A stretch of DNA of 64,000 bases, taken from NCBI GenBank assembly GCA_963921825.1, contig OY997596.1, positions 4,841,001 to 4,905,000 on the forward strand. The letters run 5' to 3'. This DNA is from Erodium maritimum. Taxonomy: Eukaryota; Streptophyta; Magnoliopsida; Geraniales; Geraniaceae. Position numbers and translations under genes: made by a program. Shown piece by piece: positions 32,758 through 45,799 of the stretch. Positions within the stretch are counted from its first letter, which is position 1. Every line of letters starts with the position of its first letter. The notes beneath the pieces are model-generated. The model was not told the origin of the DNA, ran no database searches, and saw nothing but the letters and a program-made list of their open reading frames with translations.

Positions 32758-33935
32758 TGTTAGATAAATTGGCGGTTAAGCCTTTGTTTGCTTTTGAAAG
32801 AATCCCACATCGAAAATACATGGATATGTTCAAAGGCCGATCCATGAAAGGTTCAGGGGGCACGTGCCCCCCTCAAATTCCTATTTAATCAATTAGTTAC
32901 TTAATTTTCAAAAGTTTCTTCTTCAAATTTTTCATATATCCTATTTGGTGCTCCCCTCAAATTCCCGTTTACTTAATTAGTTACTTTATTTTTTAAGGTT
33001 TCTACTTTCCATATTTTTATTTGGTGTCCCCCTCAGTTTTATTTAAAAATTGTCACTTAATGTCTTTAAATTTCCTTCATTAATTTCCATTTTTTTTCAA
33101 CTATGTTTTCCTATTTTCTTGATTATGTACCCTTAAAATTTTATTTTATTATATTATTTTTAAATTTCTTGATTGTCTTATATAATATATTACTTGGTTT
33201 CTTACGTCTAGTTAATGTGCCAAAGTATAATTATATTAAGATATTTTTTAAGGCTTGAAACGATTGGAAGTTTGAATTCTGAGTTTGGTTATCCTAACAA
33301 TTACTAGTGAGAGAGAGATACTTTAAAAAAATAATCTTACTCCATTAATCTAGATGAGAAAAAGAGAATCAAATAAGATAGAATTGGAGAAGTAATAGTA
33401 TGTTTGTATACATCGAGAAAAAGAGGAAATCGAATAATTTTTAATGTATTAACAAATTGTTTCACAACATTCTCAAAATATGAAATGACACCAGACATTG
33501 TAATAATAGTCATTAGTATGTTTTTATATGATTCTAAAATTATAATACATATTTTAACGTTTATGTTCCAGTTTATGTTTCTTTATGTTACAGAATTGTA
33601 AGGGTCTTGTTGCCAGACGGATCCCTAATTTCCTTGCTTATTTAAAAATATTGTCATTCCTCTCAAAAAAAAATTAAAAAAAATTTGGTACCCCCCTCGT
33701 TCTAAAAACTGGATCTGCCATTGGTTGTGTTTGTGAGTTGATAAAGGCTCCTCATCCTTTCCTGTTCAGAACGCTTATTTGGGCCTATGCTGGTTGGGCC
33801 GGAACGGGCATCGTCGTCGCCCGTCCAGGCGCGGACCCAGGTTCGGGTGGAGCCCCTGTGGGACGGGCAAAAATATGTTTTTGGACAAAATACTTTTTGA
33901 TTTTTCAGTTGATGACTTATTCAAATATTTTCAAG
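32758..33935 (+). mobile_element. C1-family LTR fragment (C1-3) with nested insertion
   Basis: The left end TGTTAGATAAATTGG and the segment CCTTTGTTTGCTTTTGAA..CCCACATCG match the start of the C1-2 LTR at 60833. After an insertion (about 32836-33722) the LTR resumes with GTTGATAAAGGCTCCTCATCC, and continues to ATATTTTCAA at 33935, where a MITE half begins. Only the first part of an LTR is present and no coding region adjoins it, so it is a solo LTR or fragment. Confidence 0.75.
32836..33722. mobile_element. DNA-transposon-like insertion inside the C1-3 LTR
   Basis: About 890 bp of AT-rich, non-coding sequence with ends resembling inverted repeats: GGCCGATCCATG...GGGGGCACGTGCC at the left, and CCCCCCTCG...ACTGGATCTGCCATTGG at the right. 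Three internal copies of a CCCCTCAAATTCC-like box followed by TTAATTAGTTACTTTAT occur at about 32868, 32950 and 33026. The end type is common in non-autonomous plant hAT-like elements. A target duplication was not clear. Confidence 0.45.
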
Positions 33936-34106
33936 GGTAAATTAAAAATACCTACGACAAACTTGTAGCGTTAAAATGATACCTACTCAAATGTTGAGTT
34001 ATATAATAAATAGCTCAAGCAGTCTAGTTAAAATGACAAAAATACCCTCAACTACACTTCAATAATTATTTTTAAAAAATATTTAAAAAATAACATTTGT
34101 TATATA
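33936..34106. mobile_element. left half of a Mutator-type MITE
   Basis: Matches the left half of the MITE at 18436-18781, beginning GGGTAAATTAAAAATACC and including AAAATACCCTCAACTACACTTCAATAATTATTT. It stops at the central (TA)n tract, where element Z1 begins. The right half is not found. Confidence 0.7.
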
Positions 34107-34291
34107 TATATATAGGGTTGGTATCAGGTACAAACCACCCCCTTGTTGTGCAAACTACGAACCAATCTGAGCCATAGGATCCCCCAAAGTGATGTCAGCA
34201 GAGCGCATCAGATGCTGACACGTGGACAATAAATATATAAAACATCGCACCTTATTGTGCAAACTACGAACTCACCAGGTGCTGACACGTG
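34107..34291. mobile_element. (TA)n-flanked MITE Z1, left part
   Basis: Begins after a (TA)n tract with GGGTTGGTATCAGGTACAAACC and contains TTGTGCAAACTACGAAC and CACCAGGTGCTGACACGTG. It continues at 52171, the 17.9 kb between being the Y1 nest. The same parts occur in Z2 (62791-63122). Confidence 0.75.
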
Positions 34292-35978
34292 TGTTGGTTC
34301 TCGAGGTAGGGTTGGAGATGAACCAACTCACAACGGAAAATCAATGAAAACCAAGAGACGATTAAAACCATGAAACAACTAACAAAGAATGGATTCACAG
34401 GAGAAAAATTCAGCACTAGTTCTTACCAAAACAAGAACACCGGGTAACGAATGATTGGCTTGAGTCTCCAAGACGCCTACATATCCACATGGGAATCAAA
34501 GCCACGTAGTTCATCTCTTTTGATGAATCAAGAACACAAAAATGGAGGTGGGAGCTTGCCAAACCCGAAATTGCAGGGGAAGGGGGAGAGAAGTTGTGTT
34601 TCCTATTCTTGTCTTGTGTTTGTTATGTTGAAAAAAGATGACTTAAACATAACAAAATCCATACTTGTCTAACTAAAGGCATGGGACAAGTATGGTGTCA
34701 AGTAAGGTGTAAATAGGACAAAGTATGGCAAGACAAGATTGGGTTAGGTGGTGAATCACCAACACCTTAATCCTTGTCTTGCTTACTTAGTACTAATTAA
34801 TCAAGACTTGATTAATTAGTTCCATGGGCCTTGGTTGCATGGGCCTTTCATGGGCCTCTTGGAACATGGCTTGTGGCCATTTCCAACGAGGTCCCGTGAT
34901 TCGCTCATCGCCTCCAAGCCTTCCATACCGGAAATGTCCAACATTATCCGACGCGATCAATCCCAAGACTCCAAGCCTTGTCTCGATCCATAAAGTCCTA
35001 TTCACTTACGGGCATATGACCCAAAACCCAGTTTTGGTCATGTCCCGAGACAACTCCCTTTTGGACATTCTCCATAAATGTGTCAATGAGTTTCATCCTC
35101 CGGTGTGACCCTTAGGTTTATGCATGTCAATAGACCAACGTAAAATCTCATTTTACTTGATCCTATTTAAGTGGAAACTAACGAGACTTTAGTATTGCCT
35201 GACACTGCATAACGAATCGACCCTGTTGATTCTAACCTTTCCGTCGTCCTTATCATTATCATTTTATCTCCGATATCCTGATTGAGATAAGGCATAGAGC
35301 CGTCATCCTTATTATTCTCAATCACTGTTCCTTAATATGTGAGATGACTGAATATATGATACCCAGTATCATGTGCATGGCCATGCTATTCTTTCAGTCA
35401 CTCTCGATCAAGCGGCCGAGAACCGATATCTTTCTCATACCTCAGTATGAGGGATAAATCCCTTAGCCGTCTTTCGTGTCACTCATGTAGCCCGTTCCCA
35501 AGCCAATCCTGGCCGTTATGGAAGCCCTGTTACGGAAAACGTTAGGCTCAGGTCAAACTCAGTTGTTGACTACATAGCGATCACAAAGACTCATTGGTCT
35601 AAGGATACATGACAAGCTACGACAATGAATATGTTCATGACTTGATCTATGACACATTAATGTCGGGTTGTCCAATATCATGTCCCACATGATATCTATG
35701 ATCAGACTCCGGAATCTCATTCCAATGACTAACAGAACGTAAGCCATAAAGAGCCATCTTTCATACTAGTCGCTTCTAGTGAAGCTTTGTTGACTAGGGA
35801 CCCATCGAGTGTGATCTATCTCGATCTATGGTTCTATTCGCATGGTGGGCATAGATCAGAGCACACATCGATATATTACTCCAACACATAAGTAATATAA
35901 AGCCGCTTTAATTTTATTGCTTACTATGATATATACATTTGGACATTTAGGATTGAACTACGGGTACTAAGACTAACA
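34292..35978 (-). repeat. Y1 3' LTR
   Basis: 1687 bp, bounded by TGTTGG and CTAACA on the plus strand. The polypurine tract, AAAGTGGGAGAT on the minus strand, abuts it at 35979-35990. Confidence 0.92.
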
Positions 35979-37337
35979 ATCTCCCACTTTCCCTAGTTCC
36001 AATCTAAACTTCAATATGTCCCCATCGACTTTACATGTCTAACATGTTTAGGCAGCGACAATGCCTTAGTCAAAGGGTTGGCTATGTTATCATCTGTTGC
36101 AATATAGGTTATCTTCACTTCACCTCAGTTCAGTATTTCTCTGATTAGGTGGATACGCCGTAGTACATGTTTGGAAATGTTATGCGATCTGGGCTTTTAG
36201 CTTGCGCAATGACCCTTCTGTTGTCGCAAAATGGATTCACCGGGCTGGATGGGTTTTTAATTACACCCAAACCTGCCGTGAATTTCCAAATCCACATAGC
36301 CGCCTTAGCTGCCTCTACAGCATCCATGTACTTGGCCTCTGTCGTAGATTCAGCATTGGTATCTTGTTTTACGCTCTACCAGCTAAAGCTCTGTCATTCA
36401 ACATAAACACATATCCTGACTGACTTCTAAAGTCATCTGGATTTGTCTTGGAAAACTAGCGTCTACTCATCCTTCGACGACTAGTTCAGCATCATCTTTC
36501 CCTTGGGTTAGACTGATGTCTACTGGTACAACATAAGGCTTACGAGACGTCCGGTCTCATACATGTCATGGAATATATGATCGATCCTGCCCCCAGGTGC
36601 ATAGGATTCTCATCATCCTTTTCAGCTCATCAAGTGTCTTAGGACACTGAGTATTACTGAGATGAATGCCATGACTAGTGGGTAAGAGTCCTTTCTTTGA
36701 ATCGAGCATTAAGAACCTACTCAATGCCTTCTTCACATAGGTTCCCTGACTTAAATCCAAGACCCTCTTGGTGCGATCTCTACATATCTTAATCCTTAAG
36801 ATATAAGAAGCATCACCTAAGTCCTTTATTGAAAAACACTTCCTCAACCAAGCTTTAGTCTCGTGCAAGGTTGGGATGTCGTTTTCAATGAGAACCAGAA
36901 AGGTAATCTTGCTCCCACTAGCCTTCTTATAAACGCAAGATTCATCCTCGTTCTTGATTTAAGACAAATCCAATTACAGCTTCATCAAAATGAAGGATCC
37001 AACTCCGAGAAGTTCGTTTCAATCCATAAATGGATTTCAACGACTTATAAATCTTTCCCTTATTCTTCGGATCGTCAAAACCTTTTGGCCGAGACATGCA
37101 AACGTACTCAGTCAAATTTCCATTTAGGAAAGCGGTTTTGACATCCACTTGCCATATCTCGTAATTATGATACGCAGTTATGTCAAGAAGAATTTGGAAC
37201 GATTTTGACCATAGCCACTAGGGAGAAGGTTTCCTCATAGTCAATCCATTGGATCTGCCTATAACCTTTCGCCACCAGTTGAGCTTTGTAGGTCAGAGGG
37301 TTGTCGTTTATGTCCATCTTCACCTTGAAGATCTATT
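35979..37337 (-). pseudogene. Y1 pol remains, RNase H and part of RT
   Basis: Contains the RNase H end (36145-36327, DAVEAAKAAMWIWKF and NPFCDN) and RT motifs including MDVKTAFLNG near 37140. It stops at the Y2 insertion point and continues at 45805. It is degraded in several places. Confidence 0.85.
37333..37337. repeat. Y2 target-site duplication CTATT, left copy
   Basis: CTATT precedes the Y2 5' LTR and recurs at 45800-45804, directly after the 3' LTR. Confidence 0.9.
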
Positions 37338-39025
37338 TGTTAGTCTTAGTGCCCGTAGTTCAATCCTAAATGTCCAAATGTATATATCATCGTTAGCAAT
37401 AAAATTAAAGCGGCTTTATATTACTTATGTGTTGGAGTAATATATCGATGTGTGCTCTGATCTATGCCCACCATGCGAATAGAACCATAGATCGAGATAG
37501 ATCACACTCGATGGGTCCCTAGTCAACAAAGCTTCACTAGAAGCGACTAGTATGAAAGATGGCTCTTTATGGCTTACGTTCTGTTAGTCATTGGAATGGG
37601 ATTCCGGAGTCTGATCATAGATATCATGTGGGACATGATATTGGACGACCCGCCCTGAATATGTGCCATAGATTAAGTCATGAACATATTCAGTGTTGTA
37701 GCTTGTCATGTATCCTTAGACCAAGGAGTCTTTGTGATCGCTATGTAGTCAACAACTGAGTTTGACCTGAGCCTAACGTTGTCCGTAACAGGGCTTCCAT
37801 AACGGCCAGGATTGGCTTGGGGACGGGCTACATGAGTGACACGAAAGACGGCTAAGGGATTTATCCCTCATACTAAGGTATGGGAAAGATATCGGTTCTC
37901 GGCCACTTGATCGAGAGTGACTGGAAGAATAGCATGGCCATGCACATGATACTGGGTATCATATCTTCAGTCATCTCACATATCAAGGAACGGTGATTGA
38001 GAATAATAAGGATGACGGCTCTATGCCTTATCTCAATCAGGATATCGGAGATAAAAGGATAATGACAGGGACGACGGAAAGGTTAGAATCGACAGGGTCG
38101 ATTCGCTATGCAGTGTCAGGCAATACTAAAGTCTCGTTAGTTGCCACTTAAATAGGATCAAGTAAAATGGGATTTTACGTTTATCTATTGACATGCATAA
38201 ACCTAAGGGTCACACCGGAGGATGAAACTCATTGACACATATATGGAGAATGGCCAAAAGGGAGTTGTCTCGGGACATAACCAAAACTGGGTTTTGGGTC
38301 ATGTGCCCGTAAGTGAATAGGACTTTACGGATCGAGACAAGGCTTGGAGTCTTGGGATTGATCGCGTCGGATAATGTTGGACATTTCCGGTATGGAAGGC
38401 TTGGAGGCGATGAGCGAATCACGGGACCTCGTTGGAAATGGCCACGGGCCATGTTCCAAGAGGCCCATGAAAGGCCCATGCAACCAAGGCCCATGGAACT
38501 AATTAATCAAGTCTTGATTAATTAGTACTAAGTAAGTAAGACAAGGATTAAGGTGTTGGTGATTCACCACCTAACCCAATCTTGTCTTGCCATACTTTGT
38601 CCTATTTACACCTTACTTGACACCATACTTGTCCCATGCCTTTAGTTGGACAAGTATGGGTTTTGTTATGTTTAAGTCATCTTTTTTCAACATAACAAAC
38701 ACAAGACAAGAATAGGAAACACATTTTCTCTCCCTCTTCCATGGCCATTTCGGGTTTGGCAAGCTCCCACCTCCATGTTTGTGTTCTTGAGTCCTCAAAG
38801 AGAAGAACTACGTGGCTTTGATTCCCATGTGGATACGTAGGCGTCTTGGAGACTCAAGCCAATCATTCGTTAACCGGTGTTCTTGTTTTGGTAAGAACTA
38901 GTGCTGAATTTTTCTCTTGTTAATCCATTCTTTGTTAGTTGTTTCATGGTTCTAATTGTCTCTTGGTTTTCATTGATTTTCCGCTGCGAGTTGGTTCATC
39001 TCCAACCCTACCTCGAGACCCAACA
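37338..39025 (+). repeat. Y2 5' LTR
   Basis: 1688 bp, TGTTAG to CCAACA, near-identical to 44112-45799. Confidence 0.93.
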
Positions 39026-39040
39026 GTGGTATCAGAGCCG
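39026..39040 (+). other. tRNA-iMet primer-binding site of Y2
   Basis: GTGGTATCAGAGCCG follows the 5' LTR, the standard initiator-Met primer complement. The Y1 counterpart is at 50471-50484. Confidence 0.88.
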
Positions 39041-40581
39041 TGCTACCTTCGGGATTCACAAGACGGTGTTCAAAGTTTCGGTTTTGCTTGAAAGTTTCGT
39101 TTTTGGCATGTTGTTTTGCTAAATTGTTTGATAACATGTTTTAAATTCTTGTTTATGGATTTAATGCATGTAAAATGAATTTTTGAAAATTATTTCAAAT
39201 CTGGAAATTTTGAAAAAAATTTGATTTTTTGGGTCTCGGGAGCGGGACTCTCGGGGAGCCGAAACCGGGACCGAACGGGGCTCCGTTGGACGGAGCTAGG
39301 CCAAGCATGACCATTGGATGGTTGATATGCCAAGGCTAAACCGTTTTGTTAGTTATGACGAGTTTGGAACCGTCATGACGAACTCGAAGATCAAATGTTC
39401 AAAAGTTTCATTTTTGAACGGTTTCGATAAACCGAGCATCAAAAAATTTCGAAACTTGGCTATTAATTAAAACCGGAAAATCACATGATGTTTGATAACA
39501 TGCTTTTTTGATAACACGATGTGTGATGTGATGTTGGCATGGTGTACATAATAGCCCCGAGCTCGATTTAATTATTTATCGCTTTTCGCGGCCTGCGAGC
39601 CGTTAGAGTTAGCGTGTAATTATTCTTTCAAGGTCTGGTCGTCGAACCACTTGTTTGTAATATTTATTTATTCCCGACCTGCGAGTCGTGTATTAAATTG
39701 TAATATTTTACTCAAGACGAAGAAAGGGCGAAAAGGTCATTTGGTGGCTTTTCGGGTGTTGGCATCGGCTTGGAGTCGGTGGAGCTCAAGAAGCTAGTGG
39801 GAGTTAGTTTAGGGGGCTATTATGTGCACATTTATCGCTTTATGCTTGGTTTAGTTTATGCATGATTAATTCTATGTGTTTTAGAATTGCATGCTTAACT
39901 TTATTTACCGAGCATATCACCTCACATGCAAAGATAAAATTGGAATTTTAATCCTTGTGTGTGAGCCCTTAGAATCGTCATTACATTGGATGTAGTTGAC
40001 GGGTTCGAAGGAAGAATTACATTGGATGTAATTTGAGGCATCATTGCATTTGGAATGTAGTTGATGTGCTCATCGCATCTAGGATGTGTCAAAGTTTTAA
40101 ACACAACCGGACAAGTAAAAGCGGGTCATGTCCGATACCTCCCAATTATCAACACCTTACTACCTCCCCGTCCTATGGGTGTCGTGCGCATTAGCGGAGC
40201 ATCCATGGGAAAGCGGGGTAGTAGGTTTGGACGACATATGTGGGTGTCGTGCGCATTAGCGGAGCACCTACATAGTGACGGGCCATAGTTGAAAATTGGT
40301 GGACCCGACTACGATTCTCAGCCTGAGGTTGAGCTAGGGTAACAGATAGGGTAAGCCGTGTACATAAGTGCATACCCTAGCCAAGAGTCACATTGGATGT
40401 GATTGGATGGAGTCCTACCTACATAGCTCGATTAAGTGGTGAGCATTAGTTCAGCTTAATCGAGTGAATCAAGGATCTTGGTTTCAGATTCTAAAGGTTT
40501 AGAATCGATTGTTGGTGTTTAAGCTTGATCTTCATAAAATTTATTCAGTTTACTGATTGAATTTTATCTGTTGTAGATCAA
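39041..40581 (+). other. long untranslated leader of Y2
   Basis: About 1.5 kb between primer site and gag with no long ORF. A 25-bp repeat beginning GGTGTCGTGCGCATTAGC occurs at about 40178 and 40241. The same leader is present in Y1 (about 48960-50470). Confidence 0.6.
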
Positions 40582-43500
40582 ATGGCAAATTCAGCGAACA
40601 TTAATAGTTTGTCATTAAAAACCATTCTTGACAGGGTCAAGCTAAATGGGACAAACTATTTGGACTGGTACAGAATTTTGAGGATAGTCCTCAAGTCTGA
40701 ACGCAAAGAATATGTCCTTGACAAGGCTGTCTCTAAGACCATATCAGAGTTACATGAAGTGTCATTAACTGTTGAGAAGAATATCTCAGGGATCTGGGAT
40801 CCAAGGATATTCTGATGGTCAACAAGGGAATTGGAAGTGGCAAGGGCTGGGCCCATGTGCACTTGGCAGGAAAGATGAGACACATGAGAATGTCTGCTTC
40901 TACTGCCAACAGCCTGGTCATTGGAACCGGGATTACAGGAAGTTCACGGCTGATCTGAAGAAGGGCAGTGGGACTGCGCCTTCATCAAATAGCCTGGATG
41001 ATCTGAAGAAGGGCAGTAGGACTGTGCCTTCATCAGGAAACCTGGATGATCTAAGGAAGGGCGGTGGGACCGTGCCTTCAATCGGTATTAACTCTATAGA
41101 GCTACATCTCTCTACTTCCAAAGATTCATGGGTATTAGATACCATGACTGAATCTCACACATGCACTAATATATGGTGGCTGAAAGTAGGAGAGATTTGG
41201 AAAGCACGAAATGGACCTCAGAGTTGTGGCAACTGCTGTAGGATCCATGAGTCTTGCTTTGCCAAGAGGCCTTGTCTTAGTACTGTATAATGTATATTGC
41301 ATACCTACTTTTAGTAGGAATATTATATCTGTATCCGTGTTTGACAAGGAAGGATATAATGTTAATATTGGAAATGGAGTTTTCAATGTTCTATGCAATG
41401 ATATGTTTTATACCAGTACTGACTTGGTTGGAGGATTGTACATATTAGATATGGGTAACAATGCCTCAAGTTCTATATATTCCGTTAATACCAAAAGGTC
41501 TAAATCCAACGATTTAAACCTAACTCTGTTATGGCACTGTCATTTATGTCGCATAAACAAGAAGCACCTATCAGCACTTCAGAAGTGCGGACTTTCAGGT
41601 TCATTCGAATTTCATTCGATCGATAGGTGCAAGGTTTGTTTGATGGCCAAAATGACTAAAGTGCCCTTTTATCGATCGCGATGAAAGGGCGGGTGAATTA
41701 TTGGGGCTGATACACTCGAATGTGTGTATACCAATAAGTTCACTTGCCAGGAGGGGTTTTAGCTACTTTATCACATTTACTGATGATTACAGTAAATATG
41801 GTTATGTCTATTCGGTGAGACATAAGTTTGAAGCTTTTGATAAATTCAAAGAGTTTAAGACTATAGTAGAAAACCAGCTCGACAAAGGTATTAAGGCACT
41901 TCGATTGGATCGAGGTGGAAAATACTTGACCACAGAGTTATTAGATCATCTAAAAGAGAATGGGATCCTTTTGGAATGGACTCCTCCTAGGTCACTGTAG
42001 TTGAAAGGTGTAGCCAAACGGAGAAATCGGACATTGTTAGACAATGGTCTGTTCCATGATTAGTTGGACTGATCTCCCAATCTCTTTTAGGGGTTTTGCT
42101 CTAGAGACGACCGCATTCATAGTGAATCGGGCTTCGACGAATGGTGTGGAAGGGACACCATTTTAAAAATGGTACGGGATGATGCCCGCTTTGTCCTTCC
42201 TAAAGATTTGTGGTTGCAAGGCTTATGTGAAACATTTGGTTTCGATTAAGCTCGAACCAAGATCTGAGATATGCACCTTCGTGTGGTATCCCAAAGAAAC
42301 AAGGGGATACTATTTCTACAATCCCAGTGAGAACATGGTGTTCGTCGCTTGGGGTGGGGTCTTTATGGAAAAGAAGTTTTGTTTCCAAAGACGTCATTGG
42401 GAGGACTGTGCATCTCGAAGAAATTCAGGATGGTACAGATCTGTCTAAACCAATTGGCAACCCAGTAGAAAGGAGCCAGAGATTGTCGTAGAGTAAGAAC
42501 CAATTCCTGTTACAATTCCGGAAGGTCCAAGGCGATTTGAAAGGATCAATCTTCCACCTCCAAGATATGGTATCCGGAGGTGACAATGAAGTCATGGTGG
42601 ATCACGATGATCCAGCCACCTTTCAGGAAGTCGTGGATGGGCCCAACTCCGAGTTATGGCTGGGAGCCATGAGGGAGGAAATGCAATCCATGTCGGACAA
42701 CCGAGTCTGGGAACCGGTTGATCCCATCAATGGTGTGAGGACCATAGGATGCAAATGGATCTTCAAGGTGAAGATGGACATGGACGGCAACCCTCTGACC
42801 TACAAAGCTCAACTGGTGGCGAAAGGTTATAGGCAGATCCAATGGATTGACTATGAGGAAACCTTCTCCTTAGTGGCTATGGTCAAAATCGATCCAAATT
42901 CTTCTTGACATAACTGCGTATCATAATTACGAGATATGGCAAGTGGATGTCAAAACCGCTTTCCTAAATGGAAATTTGACTGAGTACGTTTGTATGTCTC
43001 GGCCCAAAGGTTTTGACGATCCGAAGAATAAAGGAAAGATTTATAAGTTGTTGAAATCCATTTCTGGATTGAAACGAACTTCTCGGAGTTGGATCCTTCG
43101 TTTTGATGAAGCTGTAATTGGATTTGGCTTAATCAAGAACGAGGATGAATCTTGCGTTTATAAGAAGGCTAGTGGGAGCAATATTACCTTTCTGGTTTTC
43201 ATTGAAAACGACATCCCAACCTTGCACGAGATTAAAGCTTGGTTGAGGAAGTGTTTTTCAATAAAGGACTTAGGTGATGCTTCTCATATCTTAAGGATTA
43301 AGATATGTAGAGATCGCACCAAGAGGGTCTTGGATTTAAGTCAGGGAACCTATGTGAACAAGGCATTGAGTAGGTTCTTAATGCTCGATTCAAAGAAAGG
43401 ACTCTTACCCACTAGTCATGGCATTCATCTCAGCAAGACTCAGTGTCCTAAGACACCTGATGAGCTGAAAAGGATGATGAGAATCCTATGCGCCTGGGGG

Positions 43501-43990
43501 CAGGATCGATCATATATGCCATGACATGTATGAGACCAGACGTCTCGTAAGCCTTATATTGTACCAGTAGACATCATTCTAACCCGGGGGAAAGATGATG
43601 TTGAACTAGTCGTCGAAGGATGAGTAGACGCTAGTTTTCCAAGACAAATCCAGATGACTTTAGAAGTCAATCAGGATATGTGTTTACGCTGAATGGCAGA
43701 GCTTTAGCTGGGAAAGCGTAAAGCAAGATACCATTGCCGAATCTACGACAGAGGCCAAGTACATGGATGCTGCAGAGGCAGCTAAGGAGGCTATGTGGAT
43801 TTGGAAATTCATGGCAGGGCTGGGTGTAATTAAAAACCCATCCAGTCCGGTGAATCCATTTTGCGACAACACAAGGGCCATTGCGCAAGCTAAAACCCTA
43901 GATCGCATAACAAATCCAAACATGTACTGCGGCGTATCCACCTCATCAGATAAATACTGAACTGAGGTGAAGTGAAGATAACCGATATTG
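40582..43990 (+). pseudogene. Y2 gag-pol remains
   Basis: Gag start at 40582 (MANSANINSLSL, NGTNYLDWYRILR). The zinc knuckle follows at about 40892 (CFYCQQPGHWNRD) and the protease region at about 41125 (WVLDT). GAG-pre-integrase is at about 41500-41690 (LLWHCHLCRIN) and the integrase core at 41701-42000 (FITFTDDYSKYGYVY, LRLDRGG). RT spans 42537-43524 (IGCKWIFKVKMD, MDVKTAFLNG) and RNase H about 43740-43965 (EAKYMDAAEAAKEAMW, NPFCDN). The reading frame is interrupted several times. Confidence 0.88.
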
Positions 43991-44111
43991 CAACAGATGA
44001 TAACATAGCCAACCCTTTGACTAAGGCAGTGTCACTGCCTGAACATGTTAGACATGTAAAGTCGATGGGGACATATTGGAGTTTAGATTGGAACTAGGGC
44101 AAGTGGGAGAT

Positions 44112-45799
44112 TGTTAGTCTTAGTGCCCGTAGTTCAATCCTAAATGTCCAAATGTATATATCATCGTTAGCAATAAAATTAAAGCGGCTTTATATTACTT
44201 ATGTGTTGGAGTAATATATCGATGTGTGCTCTGATCTATGCCCACCATGCGAATAGAACCATAGATCGAGATAGATCACACTCGATGGGTCCCTAGTCAA
44301 CAAAGCTTCACTAGAAGCGACTAGTATGAAAGATGGCTCTTTATGGCTTACGTTCTGTTAGTCATTGGAATGGGATTCCGGAGTCTGATCATAGATATCA
44401 TGTGGGACATGATATTGGACGACCCGCCCTGAATATGTGCCATAGATTAAGTCATGAACATATTCAGTGTTGTAGCTTGTCATGTATCCTTAGACCAAGG
44501 AGTCTTTGTGATCGCTATGTAGTCAACAACTGAGTTTGACCTGAGCCTAACGTTGTCCGTAACAGGGCTTCCATAACGGCCAGGATTGGCTTGGGGACGG
44601 GCTACATGAGTGACACGAAAGACGGCTAAGGGATTTATCCCTCATACTAAGGTATGGGAAAGATATCGGTTCTCGGCCACTTGATCGAGAGTGACTGGAA
44701 GAATAGCATGGCCATGCACATGATACTGGGTATCATATCTTCAGTCATCTCACATATCAAGGAACGGTGATTGAGAATAATAAGGATGACGGCTCTATGC
44801 CTTATCTCAATCAGGATATCGGAGATAAAAGGATAATGACAGGGACGACGGAAAGGTTAGAATCGACAGGGTCGATTCGCTATGCAGTGTCAGGCAATAC
44901 TAAAGTCTCGTTAGTTGCCACTTAAATAGGATCAAGTAAAATGGGATTTTACGTTTATCTATTGACATGCATAAACCTAAGGGTCACACCGGAGGATGAA
45001 ACTCATTGACACATATATGGAGAATGGCCAAAAGGGAGTTGTCTCGGGACATAACCAAAACTGGGTTTTGGGTCATGTGCCCGTAAGTGAATAGGACTTT
45101 ACGGATCGAGACAAGGCTTGGAGTCTTGGGATTGATCGCGTCGGATAATGTTGGACATTTCCGGTATGGAAGGCTTGGAGGCGATGAGCGAATCACGGGA
45201 CCTCGTTGGAAATGGCCACGGGCCATGTTTCAAGAGGCCCATGAAAGGCCCATGCAACCAAGGCCCATGGAACTAATTAATCAAGTCTTGATTAATTAGT
45301 ACTAAGTAAGTAAGACAAGGATTAAGGTGTTGGTGATTCACCACCTAACCCAATCTTGTCTTGCCATACTTTGTCCTATTTACACCTTACTTGACACCAT
45401 ACTTGTCCCATGCCTTTAGTTGGACAAGTATGGGTTTTGTTATGTTTAAGTCATCTTTTTTCAACATAACAAACACAAGACAAGAATAGGAAACACATTT
45501 TCTCTCCCTCTTCCATGGCCATTTCGGGTTTGGCAAGCTCCCACCTCCATGTTTGTGTTCTTGAGTCCTCAAAGAGAAGAACTACGTGGCTTTGATTCCC
45601 ATGTGGATACGTAGGCGTCTTGGAGACTCAAGCCAATCATTCGTTAACCGGTGTTCTTGTTTTGGTAAGAACTAGTGCTGAATTTTTCTCTTGTTAATCC
45701 ATTCTTTGTTAGTTGTTTCATGGTTCTAATTGTCTCTTGGTTTTCATTGATTTTCCGCTGCGAGTTGGTTCATCTCCAACCCTACCTCGAGACCCAACA
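44112..45799 (+). repeat. Y2 3' LTR
   Basis: 1688 bp; the direct repeat of 37338-39025. An AAGTGGGAGAT purine tract precedes it. Confidence 0.93.

Larger units (their letters stand above)
37338..45799 (+). mobile_element. Copia LTR retrotransposon Y2, nested in Y1
   Basis: 8462 bp with two 1688-bp LTRs (37338-39025 and 44112-45799), target duplication CTATT, primer site at 39026-39040 and polypurine tract before 44112. I noticed one difference between the LTRs by eye, so this insertion is recent. It belongs to the same family as Y1 but in the opposite orientation. Domain order is gag, zinc knuckle, protease, GAG-pre-integrase, integrase, RT, RNase H. It is broken in several places, and much of that damage is shared with Y1, so the copied template was probably already defective and mobilised by another element's proteins. 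Confidence 0.93.
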
